Shown here piece after piece: positions 1-8,951 of a stretch of DNA of 64,000 bases (position 1 is its first letter; every line of letters starts with the position of its first letter). Made by a program: the position numbers and the translations under genes. The notes under the pieces are model-generated. The model searched no databases and had not been told where the DNA came from. It saw nothing but the letters and a program-made list of their open reading frames with translations. Source of the DNA: Microbulbifer donghaiensis (lineage in GTDB: Bacteria; Pseudomonadota; Gammaproteobacteria; Pseudomonadales; Cellvibrionaceae); NCBI RefSeq assembly GCF_900129095.1, contig NZ_FQVA01000004.1, forward strand, positions 62,001 to 126,000. The letters are read 5' to 3'.

Positions 1-2
1 TC

Positions 3-641
3 GATCTGGGGCTCGAGAGTGAAGCCCAGGCGCTGGCGCACCAGTGGCGCGGCCGGACGGGGCGCAAAGTCTGGCTGGCGGCCAGTACCCACGCCGGCGA
101 GGAAGAAATCGTCCTCGACGCCTTCGCGGAGTTGCGCAAGGATTTCGGCGATTTACTGCTGGTTCTCGTGCCCCGTCACCCACAGCGTTTCGACGGTATC
201 GCGCGCTTGTGCCGCGAGCGCGGATACAAACTGCTGCGCCGCAGCGACGGCGGCCTGCCGGGGCCGGAACACCAGATATTGCTCGGCGACACCATGGGCG
301 AACTGCTGCGCTTCTACGGCGCCTGCGACACGGCATTTGTCGGTGGCAGCCTGGTGCCGGTGGGCGGGCATAACATGATCGAACCGGCCGCCTGGGGTGT
401 GCCGGTTGTTTGCGGCCCGCACCTGCACAATTTTGCCACGGTGGCGGAGCTGCTGCGCGCCGCGGGCGGTATGGCGGTGGTGAGTGACGCCGAGCAGCTG
501 GCATCACAGCTCAAGGAGTGGCTCGGCAATGACAGCCGGCGGCGGCGTGTCGGCGAGTGCGGCCGTGCGGTGGCGGAGGAGAACAGCGGTGCCCTGCAGC
601 GCCTGCTGAGTGAGATTGAGGAATTGGGCGAAGGGTTGTGA
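3..641 (+). CDS. waaA: 3-deoxy-D-manno-octulosonic acid transferase, C-terminal part (cut by window start)
   Basis: WaaA (KdtA) transfers Kdo from CMP-Kdo to lipid A precursor at the inner face of the cytoplasmic membrane. The open frame runs in from the left edge, so the N-terminal acceptor domain and the start codon are outside the window; about 212 residues are visible. They include the family signature ASTHAGEEEIVLDAF near the start, LVPRHPQRF shortly after, and the C-terminal donor-binding stretch with GGSLVPVGGHNMIEPAAWG and GPHLHNFATVAE. All are typical of the GT-B C-terminal half of this family. The gene converges on tolC, with an imperfect hairpin between them. Identification is firm; only completeness is unknown. 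Confidence 0.93.
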   Translation, partial: DLGLESEAQALAHQWRGRTGRKVWLAASTHAGEEEIVLDAFAELRKDFGDLLLVLVPRHPQRFDGIARLCRERGYKLLRRSDGGLPGPEHQILLGDTMGELLRFYGACDTAFVGGSLVPVGGHNMIEPAAWGVPVVCGPHLHNFATVAELLRAAGGMAVVSDAEQLASQLKEWLGNDSRRRRVGECGRAVAEENSGALQRLLSEIEELGEGL

Positions 642-649
642 GGGGTATC

Positions 650-676
650 GGCAGGCGGGTCGATGACCCACCTGCC
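650..676. terminator. hairpin between convergent waaA and tolC
   Basis: Two 12-nt arms (650-661 and 665-676) pair around a 3-nt loop with a single mismatch, which becomes a G-U wobble in RNA read from the minus strand. There is no T-run on either side, so it may stop both convergent transcripts only weakly or act as a 3' stabiliser. Confidence 0.45.
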
Positions 677-686
677 GTCGCGGTCG

Positions 687-2189
687 TTACTTGGACGCCG
701 GTGCGACGAGGGCTTCGGCGACCCGGGCGATCGGCTGTGCCGGATTCAGCTTGGCTTCCAGCTGCTGCAGATCGTCCGGTGCCAGCAATCCTGCCACCCG
801 CTTGAGGTTCAGGGTGTTGAGGATGTAGTCGTAAAGGGCGTTGGCGAAGTCAGTCTGGGACTGGAACAGCGTGCGCTGGGCCAGCAGTACGTCGACGATA
901 TTGCGCGTGCCCACCTCGTAGCCGGCCTGGGTGGCGGCCAGGGCGCTCTGGGCGGATATCACCGCCTGCTGGCGCGCCTCCACGCGGGAAACATCGGTGA
1001 CCACCGCGCGGTGCAGGGTGCGCGTGTTCTGCACGGTATTGCGCTCCGCCAGGTTGCGCAGGTCCTCGGCCTGGAAGGCGAGGTTGCGCGCCTCGCGGCG
1101 GCTGGCGCTGAGGCGGCCGCCGGAATAGATCGGCACATTCAGAGTCAGCGCGGCGATTTTGGTTTCGCGATCTGTATCGATGGGCAGGGTGACCGGCGCC
1201 TCGCCCGGCACCGAGGTGTCGGCGTCGCCATCCTGGTAGTACTTCTGATAGCTCAGCGAACCGCTCAGGGTCGGCAAATGCTCGCTGGCGGCGGCGCGGG
1301 CGCCATAGCGGGCCGCATCGGCGGCCAGGCGCGCGGCCTTGAGGTCGAAATTGTTGGCCAGCGCGAAGTCGACCCAGGCGCTGCGCTCCACCGGCTCCGG
1401 TGGTGCCACATTGAAGTTTTCCGCTAGCGATGCGACGGAATCGTGGTACGTGCCCGTGAGTACAGACAGCGCATCGAAATTGCTCAGCAGGTTGTCCTGC
1501 GCGGTCAGCCGTCGCGCCACGGAGTTGTCGTAGGCCGCCTGGGAATCGTAGACGTCGGTGATGGCGGTAAGTCCCACCTCGAAGCGCTGCTGGGTCTGTT
1601 CCAGCTGCTTGGCCAGGGCTTCCTCTTCGGCGCGGGCGGCTTCCAGTACGTCGTAGGCGCGCAGTACGTCGAAGTAGGCAGTGGCCACACGCAGCATCAT
1701 TTCCTGCTGGTTGGCGCTGAATTCAGCCACGGCCTGGTCCGTTGCCTTTTTGCCCTGCTGGTAGCCAAACCAGGCCGGCAGGTCGAAGATGGCCTGGTCG
1801 AGGCGCGCGGAGTAGACGCGCTCATCCGTATCGGAGTCCGTACGGTTGGGCGTGGCAATGACCTGATCCGCAATGAAGGTGTAGCTGAACTGCGTTGCAT
1901 CGGAACGGGTACGGCTGGCTTCGGCACTGCCGTTGATCTGTGGCAACAGCGCCGAGCGACCGAGGTTCTTGGCTTCCAGGCCGGCATGGTAGGCGGCGCG
2001 GTCGGCGGCCAGCTGCTGGTCGTTGTCCAGCGCCTGCAGATAGATTTCCCACAGGGTATCGGCCTGGGCTTGCATGGCGCCCAGACCCAGCACGGCGGCG
2101 GCGAGTGGCGCCTTCAGCGCGGCGAGGATATGAGTCTTCAGCGGGCGCCGGTGGCTGCCTCGCGTTTCGGTGCAATCACTTCTTTTCAT
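687..2189 (-). CDS. tolC: TolC family outer membrane efflux channel
   Basis: This is an outer-membrane channel of the TolC family that forms trimeric beta-barrel/alpha-barrel ducts for drug efflux and type I secretion. The protein starts with a basic n-region and a hydrophobic segment (AALKAPLAAAVLGLGAMQAQA) ending in an Ala-Gln-Ala type signal peptidase site. The mature part begins TLWEIYLQALDNDQQLAA, followed by two OEP repeats rich in heptad Ala/Leu/Gln, as in TolC. Length (500 aa) fits. I chose ATG at 2189 because AGGAAG lies about 9 nt upstream; a TTG three codons earlier is less likely. In many gammaproteobacteria tolC is divergent from nudF; here the lipid-transport operon and two glycosyltransferases lie between them. 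Confidence 0.92.
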   Translation of the reverse strand: MKRSDCTETRGSHRRPLKTHILAALKAPLAAAVLGLGAMQAQADTLWEIYLQALDNDQQLAADRAAYHAGLEAKNLGRSALLPQINGSAEASRTRSDATQFSYTFIADQVIATPNRTDSDTDERVYSARLDQAIFDLPAWFGYQQGKKATDQAVAEFSANQQEMMLRVATAYFDVLRAYDVLEAARAEEEALAKQLEQTQQRFEVGLTAITDVYDSQAAYDNSVARRLTAQDNLLSNFDALSVLTGTYHDSVASLAENFNVAPPEPVERSAWVDFALANNFDLKAARLAADAARYGARAAASEHLPTLSGSLSYQKYYQDGDADTSVPGEAPVTLPIDTDRETKIAALTLNVPIYSGGRLSASRREARNLAFQAEDLRNLAERNTVQNTRTLHRAVVTDVSRVEARQQAVISAQSALAATQAGYEVGTRNIVDVLLAQRTLFQSQTDFANALYDYILNTLNLKRVAGLLAPDDLQQLEAKLNPAQPIARVAEALVAPASK

Positions 2190-2431
2190 CTGTTTCAACT
2201 TCCTGTGGCGGGTGCGGTCTTAAAGCTTCTACTTTGGAGTTCGGGGTGACAGCCCAGTCGGGCTGGATAGCGAAGAGGCCCCCCATTTGAACTCTTATTG
2301 TGAGTAGTGCTGCCAGTCTCCCCATAAGCAGTGGCGAGAGTGTACCCGTGGCCAGCGGGAGCGTCGAGGCGACGGTCGCGGCTTTTTGGTATATCTTCGT
2401 TAAACCGACGCGAATGTGCGGTTACTGGCTT
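2190..2431. other. tolC upstream region
   Basis: Non-coding leader and promoter region of tolC on the minus strand. I see no convincing gene. The AGGAAG ribosome binding site for tolC is at its left end and the palindromic repeat begins at its right end. Confidence 0.5.
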
Positions 2432-2696
2432 GGGTCTGTTCACACGAAATTCGATTGCCGCGACGGAAGCCGTTTTTCCGCAAGGCAAGGCGCAGTGAGC
2501 GCCGTGTGGCTCGCCACATAAGCGAGCTGCAACGCAGCGTTGCGGGAAAACGGCCCCGTCCCTTCGGGTTGCGCCCCAAAACGGGCCAAGCGGCGTTGCT
2601 CGTCGCTTATTTAGCACGCTAAACCACGCTCCTCGCGCCTTGCCTGGCCCGTTTTGGGGCGGCAACGCGGCTATCGAATTTCGTGTGAACAGACCC
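2432..2696. repeat. 265-bp palindromic element with perfect 24-bp terminal inverted repeats
   Basis: The outer arms 2432-2455 and 2673-2696 are perfect reverse complements over 24 nt, beginning GGGTCTGTTCACACGAAATT. Inside, each half folds on itself: a left hairpin between the CCGTTTTTCCGC and GCGGGAAAACGG segments, and a right hairpin between GCGCCCCAAAACGGGCC (about 2571) and GGCCCGTTTTGGGGCG (about 2646). The element therefore forms a closed stem with two internal stems. It has no open reading frame of its own and no obvious target-site duplication. It resembles MITE- or REP-like dispersed elements of marine gammaproteobacteria (from memory). It lies just upstream of the lipid-transport operon. 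Confidence 0.8.
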
Positions 2697-2818
2697 TGTA
2701 CTCGGCAATTACGCCGCGGCTATTAATAGAGCCGCCGCGCAACATTTCAATAGACGCGCCCGCAGCCTTTTTGGATGCGGCAAACATCGTGCAGAAACAG
2801 GCAAGGATCTCCGCACAA

Positions 2819-3487
2819 ATGCAACACGGGCGAGACAAGACGCCGACGCACTGGCAGCGCGCCTGCCATGAATGCGATCTGCTGCTGACGGGGCGGCTGG
2901 CACCGCCCGGTCAGAAACTGTTGTGCCCGCGCTGCAACGCCACCCTGCACCGCAATGCCAAAAACAGTATTCGCTATACGGCGGCCCTGAGCCTGACGGG
3001 CCTTGTGCTGTTTATCCCCACGGCGAGCCTGCCGCTGCTGCATTTTTCCATTTTTGCTTTCGGTGCCGAAAACACGCTGGTAAACGGCGTTCTGTCCCTG
3101 TTCGACGCCGGTTATATCTGGCTATCCACACTGGTGCTGTTCTGCAGTGTGTTGGCGCCGCTGGGAAAATTCCTGCTGTTGGCCTTTATCTGCTGGGGTA
3201 GCGGCTGGGCTTTCCTCGACCGTCCGGTGGGTGCGGCAGTGCGCTGGTATCAGCACCTGAAAGAGTGGGGCATGCTGGATGTCTATATGCTCGGCATCCT
3301 GGTGGCGCTGATCAAGATGAGCGATTTGGGCAAGATGGAAGTGGAGCCCGGGCTCTACTGTTTTGTCGCGATGATGCTGGTGGCGAACCTGACCACCCTG
3401 AGTTTTGATCCGCAGGCGGTCTGGGACCGCATGGGGCGCCGTCGCGAGCGGCGACTGCGGGCCGCCGGCGCGGGGGAATCGTCGTGA
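2819..3487 (+). CDS. PqiA/LetA-domain membrane protein, first half
   Basis: This is an integral membrane protein of the paraquat-inducible protein A family, the inner-membrane partner of MCE lipid-transport proteins. It carries a CHEC...CPRC zinc-ribbon-like pair near the N-terminus (about residues 15-39), then about four hydrophobic helices (AALSLTGLVLFIPTASLPLL, LSTLVLFCSVLAPLGKFLLL and two later ones). At 222 aa it is half the length of E. coli LetA (YebS), which contains two such units. I placed the start at ATG 2819, preceded by AAGGAT; the frame is open further upstream but runs into the palindromic repeat. It overlaps the next gene by 4 bp (GTGA), indicating translational coupling. Confidence 0.85.
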   Translation: MQHGRDKTPTHWQRACHECDLLLTGRLAPPGQKLLCPRCNATLHRNAKNSIRYTAALSLTGLVLFIPTASLPLLHFSIFAFGAENTLVNGVLSLFDAGYIWLSTLVLFCSVLAPLGKFLLLAFICWGSGWAFLDRPVGAAVRWYQHLKEWGMLDVYMLGILVALIKMSDLGKMEVEPGLYCFVAMMLVANLTTLSFDPQAVWDRMGRRRERRLRAAGAGESS

Positions 3488-4152
3488 ATCGCCCGCAGAG
3501 AGCGCTCCAGCATGGGCTAGCCACTTGCCTCTGTTGCCACCAGTTGGTCGAGCTGCCCGCGGGCGGTCGCTGCCAGTGCCCGCGCTGTGGCGCCCGCGTC
3601 CACGGCCGTATCGACGGCAGCCTGATGCTGACCTGGGCGCTCACTATCACCGGTGCGCTGTTGCTGCTGCCGGCCAATATTCTACCGGTCATGACGGTCA
3701 TCTACCTGGCCTCAGGTGAACCCAGCACAATCATCAGCGGTGTGATGCAGCTGTATCACGCCGGCCTCTGGGGCATCGCACTGATTGTCTTCGTCGCCAG
3801 TATTGCTGTGCCGGTGATGAAACTGGTGGGGCTGGCGCTGCTGCTGGTGCAGATACAGTTTCGCCTGCCGCTGATCCCGCGGCAGGCGATGAAGCTCTAC
3901 CGGGTGGTGTCGGGTATCGGCCGCTGGTCGCTACTGGATCTGTTTATGATCTCGATCCTGGTGGCGCTGGTCGATATGGGAGCCATCGCCCAGGTGGCGG
4001 CTGGTCCGGGCAGTACCGCTTTCGCCACCGTGGTGGTGGTGACGATGCTGGCGGCGCGCAGCTTCGACCCGCGCCTCATCTGGGATGTGTACGATCAGCG
4101 CCAAAGCGTGAATACCGAAAACGACAAAAAGGGAGTTGCGGGGAATGGCTGA
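3484..4152 (+). CDS. PqiA/LetA-domain membrane protein, second half
   Basis: This is the second PqiA-type unit, with its own CxxC...CPRC motif (CLCCHQL and CPRCGAR) and about four membrane helices (TWALTITGALLLLPANILPV, GIALIVFVASIAVPVMKLVG, LLDLFMISILVALVDMGAIA and one more). It starts with GTG inside the stop of the preceding gene and ends 8 bp into the MCE gene, so the three genes form one tightly coupled operon. Together the two halves are equivalent to one LetA/PqiA. The role is inferred from the family: moving phospholipid between the inner membrane and the MCE tunnel. Confidence 0.85.
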   Translation: MNRPQRALQHGLATCLCCHQLVELPAGGRCQCPRCGARVHGRIDGSLMLTWALTITGALLLLPANILPVMTVIYLASGEPSTIISGVMQLYHAGLWGIALIVFVASIAVPVMKLVGLALLLVQIQFRLPLIPRQAMKLYRVVSGIGRWSLLDLFMISILVALVDMGAIAQVAAGPGSTAFATVVVVTMLAARSFDPRLIWDVYDQRQSVNTENDKKGVAGNG

Positions 4153-6529
4153 CGATTTTCCCCCGGACAACAGCTCTCGGGATTCGAGTTTCAGCAACGA
4201 TGGACCGCAGCGCGGTGTGGTGCGCAGCAGCCGCGGCCTGCCGCTGGTGTGGTTGTTGCCGTTGATTGCCGCACTGATCGCCGTGTGGCTGTTGTACCGG
4301 GATGTCACCGAGGGGGACATAAAGGCCACCATCCTGTTTCACTCCGGAGACGGCCTTGTTGCGGGCAAGACGGTGGTGAAGTACTCCGGCGTCGATATCG
4401 GCGTGGTGCGGGATTTTCGCCTGGCGCCGAAGGCCCCGGAGCTGGACGGCGCCGATGGCGTGCTGGCCGAGGTTGACTTCAATCGCAGTGCCGAGCACCT
4501 GTTGGTGGCGGGCACCGATTTCTGGGTGGTGAAACCGGAGTTTTCCATTACCGGTGTGCGCGGTCTGGAAACCCTGGTGTCCGGCAACTATATCGCCGTC
4601 GAGCCGGGCAGCGGCGGTCGCAAGCGCAAGTTTGTCGCTCTGGACCGGCCGCCGGCGTTCGTGCGCGGCGACGGTCTCCGCGTCGTGCTCAAGTCGGCGC
4701 GCCTGGGGTCGCTGAACCGGGGCTCGCCCGTTTACTACCGGCAGCTGCGGGTCGGCCAGGTGGAGGACTACCACCTGGACCAGGATGACAGCGAGGTGGA
4801 AATCGACCTGTTTATCCGCCGTGAATTCGCCCACCTGGTACATAGGGGCAGCCGTTTCTGGAACAGCTCCGGCATCTCTGTGGAGGGCGGTATCGGCGGT
4901 CTCACCGTCAATCTGGAGTCGCTGGCGGCACTGGTGGCCGGCGGCGTCAGTTTCCATACCCCCGAGGCGCAGCAGCAGTCGCCGTTGGCGGTCAACGGCA
5001 CAGAGTTCAAGTTGTACAACAGTTTCGCCGCTGCCGATGCCGGCATCTCGGTCACGCTGAACTTCGATCGCGGCGTCAATGTCACGCCCGGCAGCACCCT
5101 GGTGTACTACCAGGGCATACAGGTGGGCAAGGTGAGCGCGGTCAAGGCCAGCCGCAATATCGACGGCATGGAAGTGCGCCTGTTGATGGATCCGATCACC
5201 GACGACCTGCTGAGTGAAAATACCATTTTCTGGCTGGCACCGCCGACACTCGACTTTGCCGGCGGCCTCAACGACCTGCTCAAGGGCAATCGTATCGAAG
5301 TGGATTTGCGCCGCGGTCAGCGCTCCCTGCGCACATTCCAGGCGCGTTCGTCGGCACCGCCGATGGACCCGCGCGCGCCCGGCCTGCACTTGCGCCTGAC
5401 GGCGCGCAATCCCGGCTCCCTGCAGCGCGGTGCGTCCGTTTACTACCGGCGTATCGAAGTGGGCAAGGTGCAGGGCATGGAGCTGCGCAAGGGCGGCGAC
5501 GGAGTAGAAGTCTACGTGGTGATCGAGCCGCGCTATGCAAACCTCGTCAACGACGAGAGCCGTTTCTGGAATATCAGTGGGCTGCGTGCCACTGCCAGCC
5601 TGAACGGTATCGAGGTGGAAGCGGATTCGCTGCTGTCCATGGTCAGGGGTGGCATCGCCTTCGGCAGCCCGCCGCGCGCGCGGGAGAATGCCGCCGCGGC
5701 GAAAAATGGTGACCGCTTTCCCCTGTACAGCAGTCGCGAGGCGGCGCTGGAAGAGGGCGTGGCGATTCAGATCAGGCTGCCCGACGCCGAGGGACTCAAG
5801 GAGGGAGCGCCGTTGCGCTACCGGGGCATCCAGGTGGGCGAGATCACCCGCATGCGGCTCGAGCCCGATCTCGGCTCGGTTCGCGCCACGGCCAAACTGT
5901 TTCATCGCGGCGAGCATTTTGCCCGCGACGGCACGCGCATCTGGGTGGTGTCACCGCAGATCGGCATCAGCAAAGTGGCGAATCTGGACACCCTGATCAC
6001 CGGCCGGTATCTGGCGCTGGAGCCCGGTGGCGGCGCGCTGCAGACAGAATTCACCGCGCTGCCCGAGCCGCCGCGCGAGGACCTGGCGGAAACCATGAGC
6101 CGCCCCGGGCTGGCGGTCATTCTCGACGCGTCGCGCCGGGGCTCGCTGGTGGCGGGTAGCCCCGTTTACTACCGGCAGGTCCAGGTCGGCGAAGTCACCG
6201 GTTTTGCCCTTGGGGAACTGGCGGACCGAGTTTACATCTATGTACATATCGAGCCTTGCTATCGCGCGCTCGTGCGCGAACATACGGTGTTCTGGAACGC
6301 CAGCGGCGTGGAAGTGAATTTCGGCCTGAAGACGGGGCTGCAGATCAATACCGAGTCCACCCAGGCACTGCTGGCCGGCGGTGTTGCCTTCGCAACGCCC
6401 GAGCCGCCGCAGATGGGGCTGGAAGTGGAGTCGGGCAGTCACTATCCGCTCTACCCCGAGTCGCAGCCCGAGTGGTTCACCTGGAGTCCTAAAATTGAAA
6501 TATGCGGAGCCGTCGAGCCGGCCAAATAA
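4145..6529 (+). CDS. MCE-domain intermembrane lipid transport protein (LetB/PqiB-like)
   Basis: This is a periplasm-spanning MCE protein anchored by one N-terminal helix (LVWLLPLIAALIAVWLLY, about residues 38-55). Six MCE repeats can be counted from their core hairpins: VVKYSGVDIGVV, VYYRQLRVGQVE, VYYQGIQVGKVS, VYYRRIEVGKVQ, LRYRGIQVGEIT and VYYRQVQVGEVT. E. coli LetB has seven and PqiB three, so this is an intermediate form. Such proteins stack MCE rings into a hydrophobic tunnel for lipids between the two membranes. ATG 4145 is preferred because GGGAG sits 9 nt upstream; a TTG nine bases earlier directly abuts that site. The gene closes the operon with the two PqiA halves. Confidence 0.9.
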   Translation: MADDFPPDNSSRDSSFSNDGPQRGVVRSSRGLPLVWLLPLIAALIAVWLLYRDVTEGDIKATILFHSGDGLVAGKTVVKYSGVDIGVVRDFRLAPKAPELDGADGVLAEVDFNRSAEHLLVAGTDFWVVKPEFSITGVRGLETLVSGNYIAVEPGSGGRKRKFVALDRPPAFVRGDGLRVVLKSARLGSLNRGSPVYYRQLRVGQVEDYHLDQDDSEVEIDLFIRREFAHLVHRGSRFWNSSGISVEGGIGGLTVNLESLAALVAGGVSFHTPEAQQQSPLAVNGTEFKLYNSFAAADAGISVTLNFDRGVNVTPGSTLVYYQGIQVGKVSAVKASRNIDGMEVRLLMDPITDDLLSENTIFWLAPPTLDFAGGLNDLLKGNRIEVDLRRGQRSLRTFQARSSAPPMDPRAPGLHLRLTARNPGSLQRGASVYYRRIEVGKVQGMELRKGGDGVEVYVVIEPRYANLVNDESRFWNISGLRATASLNGIEVEADSLLSMVRGGIAFGSPPRARENAAAAKNGDRFPLYSSREAALEEGVAIQIRLPDAEGLKEGAPLRYRGIQVGEITRMRLEPDLGSVRATAKLFHRGEHFARDGTRIWVVSPQIGISKVANLDTLITGRYLALEPGGGALQTEFTALPEPPREDLAETMSRPGLAVILDASRRGSLVAGSPVYYRQVQVGEVTGFALGELADRVYIYVHIEPCYRALVREHTVFWNASGVEVNFGLKTGLQINTESTQALLAGGVAFATPEPPQMGLEVESGSHYPLYPESQPEWFTWSPKIEICGAVEPAK

Positions 6530-6553
6530 AGCAAAGGAAGAAGGGAAGTCGTT

Positions 6554-7102
6554 ATGCGCAAGACACTGATTGGCCTGTTCGCAACGTTGATGTTGGCTGG
6601 CTGCCAGGACATACAGGTGGAGCGCGTCGAACCGCGCGTGGCGCCGGTGGCATTCTCCACTTATGCCTGGGGTGAGGCGGCGCTCAGTGAAGCGCCGGAA
6701 GCCTCCGCACAGCTAGTGGAACTGGATGAGGAAATGCGCGCGGCGGTGGCCGGCGAGATGCGCGCGCGCGGTTATCGGGAGGTGAACGAGGCCGCACGCG
6801 CCGATATGTTGATTGACTACCAGGTGGCGGTCGTCGAAGAGCAGTTTTCCGGCGATCCGACGGATCCCACCTGGGATGCCCAGTTCGACAGCAACGCCAC
6901 CGCAGGGGTGGTTGAATTGCCCGCGCGCACCGGCGCGCCGCGGGTCATCCTGAGCCTGGGTATCGGCCGCGCCGGCGACGCGCCTATTTGGGGTGGCAGC
7001 GCCACCAAGCTGCTGACCCGGCCTGAGAGCGAAGCGGAGCGCCAGCGCATTATCGGTGCCGCGGTGCGCGAGCTGTTGCGGGATCTGCCGGCGGCTTACT
7101 GA
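6554..7102 (+). CDS. DUF4136 domain lipoprotein
   Basis: This is a small envelope lipoprotein of unknown function. The N-terminus MRKTLIGLFATLMLAGC is a lipoprotein signal with lipobox LAGC, giving Cys17 as the lipidated residue. The rest matches DUF4136 in pattern: FSTYAWG near the start, a conserved ADMLIDYQVAV strand, and a C-terminal helix ending with a short hydrophobic tail. It begins 24 bp after the MCE gene and has an AGGAAGAAGGGAAG ribosome binding region, so it is probably co-transcribed with the lipid-transport operon. A second DUF4136 lipoprotein follows. Confidence 0.8.
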   Translation: MRKTLIGLFATLMLAGCQDIQVERVEPRVAPVAFSTYAWGEAALSEAPEASAQLVELDEEMRAAVAGEMRARGYREVNEAARADMLIDYQVAVVEEQFSGDPTDPTWDAQFDSNATAGVVELPARTGAPRVILSLGIGRAGDAPIWGGSATKLLTRPESEAERQRIIGAAVRELLRDLPAAY

Positions 7103-7248
7103 TGATTCGCACATTCCGGCGCCGTGCTATAAGCTCGCCGCAAAATGCCCGGCCTGATGCCATCCGCGCCGGGTAACATCTCATTCGGATAAATGTTCAT
7201 ATCGGTACGGATGCCGATTCTTCAGCAATTGTGCAGTAGGAGAAAGGC

Positions 7249-7800
7249 ATGCTTGCCATCTTGCGGGCTCTCGCTTCGCGTTTACGATTTTTGGCCCTGA
7301 CCGTTTTAATGCTGGCCGGGTGCGCCTCTGTGCCGCCAATCGCGGTGGATTACGACCCCCAGGCGGATTTCACCAGCCTGCAGACCTACTATCTGCTCGA
7401 TCCCCTCGCTACCGGTCCCGTTTCACCGCTGGAAATAAAGCGCGCAACACAGGCGCTGGAAGGACTGTTGCGCATGCGCTATCAACCGGCACAGAGCGCC
7501 GACAGTGCGGATTTCCTGGTGCGGTTACAGCTGAACTCGGTGGAGAAGGTTGCGGTCTACGACGACAGCTTCGCGCTCTACGGCGGCTATCACTACTGGG
7601 GTTTTGGTTGGCGGGCACCGCTCGAGGTCAGGCCGTACCGGGAAAACTATCTGGTGCTGGATGTGCTGTCGCCGCAGAGTTCACCCCTGTGGCGCGCCAG
7701 CACGCCGTCCGCGGCGGCCCGCCACGCCGATCCGGCGCAGAGTCAGCAGCAGCTGCGTGAGGAACTGGCGCTGATGCTCAACCGCTTCCCGCCCTATTGA
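7249..7800 (+). CDS. DUF4136 domain lipoprotein
   Basis: A second DUF4136-type lipoprotein (183 aa). The signal FLALTVLMLAGC gives a lipobox ending in Cys24. The mature part shows the family opening (VDYDPQADFTSLQTYYLLDP) and the ADFLVRLQ strand. A Gly/Trp/Tyr-rich stretch (YGGYHYWGFGW) recalls other DUF4136 members. AGGAGAAAGG precedes the ATG by a few bases. It is separated from the first copy by 146 bp that carry a possible promoter (CTATAAG near 7130). It shares only the fold-level pattern with its neighbour, so this is an old duplication at most. Confidence 0.78.
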   Translation: MLAILRALASRLRFLALTVLMLAGCASVPPIAVDYDPQADFTSLQTYYLLDPLATGPVSPLEIKRATQALEGLLRMRYQPAQSADSADFLVRLQLNSVEKVAVYDDSFALYGGYHYWGFGWRAPLEVRPYRENYLVLDVLSPQSSPLWRASTPSAAARHADPAQSQQQLREELALMLNRFPPY

Positions 7801-7862
7801 GTTTGAGTTCGCGGGCGGGCGAACAGGGACTGTCCGCGCCCGCTGCAGTGCATCGAATCGAC

Positions 7863-8915
7863 TCAGCCGCGCTTTGCCATCAGCTGCTGATACAGTTCGA
7901 CATAGGAGTCGACGATGTGCTTTCTTGAGTAACCCTTCGCATACACTTCCGTCGCGCCCTCGATCAGGCTCTGGCGCAAATCCGCGTTGTCCAGTACCGA
8001 TTTAATGGCCCTGGCCAGTGCGTCGGCGTCGTCAATGGGCGTGATCAGGCCGCTCTCTCCGTCGGTAATGGCCTCGCCCGGTCCCTGGGAGTTGGTCGCC
8101 ACGATCGGGCAGCCGTGGGCCCAGGATTCCATCACGATAGAACCGAGCCCCTCGTGCCGCGACGGGCATACGAACAGGTCTGCGGTGCGCATCAGCGCGG
8201 TGACATCGGTGCGCCAGCCGAGAAAGCGCACCCGCTCGTCGAGACCGAGCTTGTGGCACAGGGCCTTGAGCTTTTTCTCTTCCGGCCCGGTGCCGGCGAG
8301 CCACAAAACCGCATCTGGGATCTGCGCCAGGGAGTGCAGCAGCACATCGAACGCCTTGTTCACATGCAGGCGGCCGGCCGCGAGGATCAGCGGCTTGTCT
8401 TCCGGCGTGTTGAAACTGTCCCTGGGAAGCGCTTCCACCGGTGTTTCATCGGCGAAGTTGGGGATATGGAAAATCCGCTCTTTCGGGATGCCGCCGTCGA
8501 TCATGTGCTGGCAGATACCCTTGCTGATACCGATCCAGTAATCCGCGTGGCGGTAGTACTTCAGGTTGTAGTAGTGCCCCAGCCGGCTGACCAGCAGGTA
8601 GTCGCTGGAATTGGGGGTGATGATGGTGGCGCGGCCCATCCAGGTCATGACGATGTCCGGTTGGTACTCTTTGAGTGCCTGTCGGTAGATCTTGCGACCG
8701 CGGAAATCCAGCTTGCCGCCGAATTTAAAACCCTCGGTTTCCACGCCGTTGTTGCGCAGTGCCTGCACGCGATGATCGTGATTGCGGATAAAGGCTTTCT
8801 CGAGCAGTTGCGGGCGCTCGTTGAGGCCGCTGACCAGACGCACAAAAAAGTTTTCCGCACCGCCGTGTTCCGCGCCGGCCAGAACCTGTGCCACTCGAAT
8901 TGGCTTGTTACTCAT
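7863..8915 (-). CDS. GT4-family glycosyltransferase
   Basis: This is a cytoplasmic GT-B glycosyltransferase of the GT4 type, probably acting on lipopolysaccharide core or another surface glycan. The N-terminal domain starts RVAQVLAGAEHGGAENFFVR, the acceptor-side glycine-rich loop. The C-terminal domain has ILAAGRLHVNKAFDVLLHSL and the E-x7-E-type signature CPSRHEGLGSIVMESWAHGCP. ATG 8915 is preferred over the in-frame TTG two codons upstream; neither has a strong ribosome binding site. It follows another glycosyltransferase by 36 bp on the same strand, so the two are probably an operon. The exact sugar and acceptor cannot be read from the sequence. Confidence 0.85.
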   Translation of the reverse strand: MSNKPIRVAQVLAGAEHGGAENFFVRLVSGLNERPQLLEKAFIRNHDHRVQALRNNGVETEGFKFGGKLDFRGRKIYRQALKEYQPDIVMTWMGRATIITPNSSDYLLVSRLGHYYNLKYYRHADYWIGISKGICQHMIDGGIPKERIFHIPNFADETPVEALPRDSFNTPEDKPLILAAGRLHVNKAFDVLLHSLAQIPDAVLWLAGTGPEEKKLKALCHKLGLDERVRFLGWRTDVTALMRTADLFVCPSRHEGLGSIVMESWAHGCPIVATNSQGPGEAITDGESGLITPIDDADALARAIKSVLDNADLRQSLIEGATEVYAKGYSRKHIVDSYVELYQQLMAKRG

Positions 8916-8951
8916 AAGCAATAATATTCAGTGTCTATAGCCCGGGGCACG

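Noticed and set aside
4076..5917. 613-codon open frame on the minus strand opposite the MCE gene
   Set aside because: It mirrors the MCE coding frame, has skewed composition (His/Gln/Ala/Arg) and no family motif; it is a product of high GC content.
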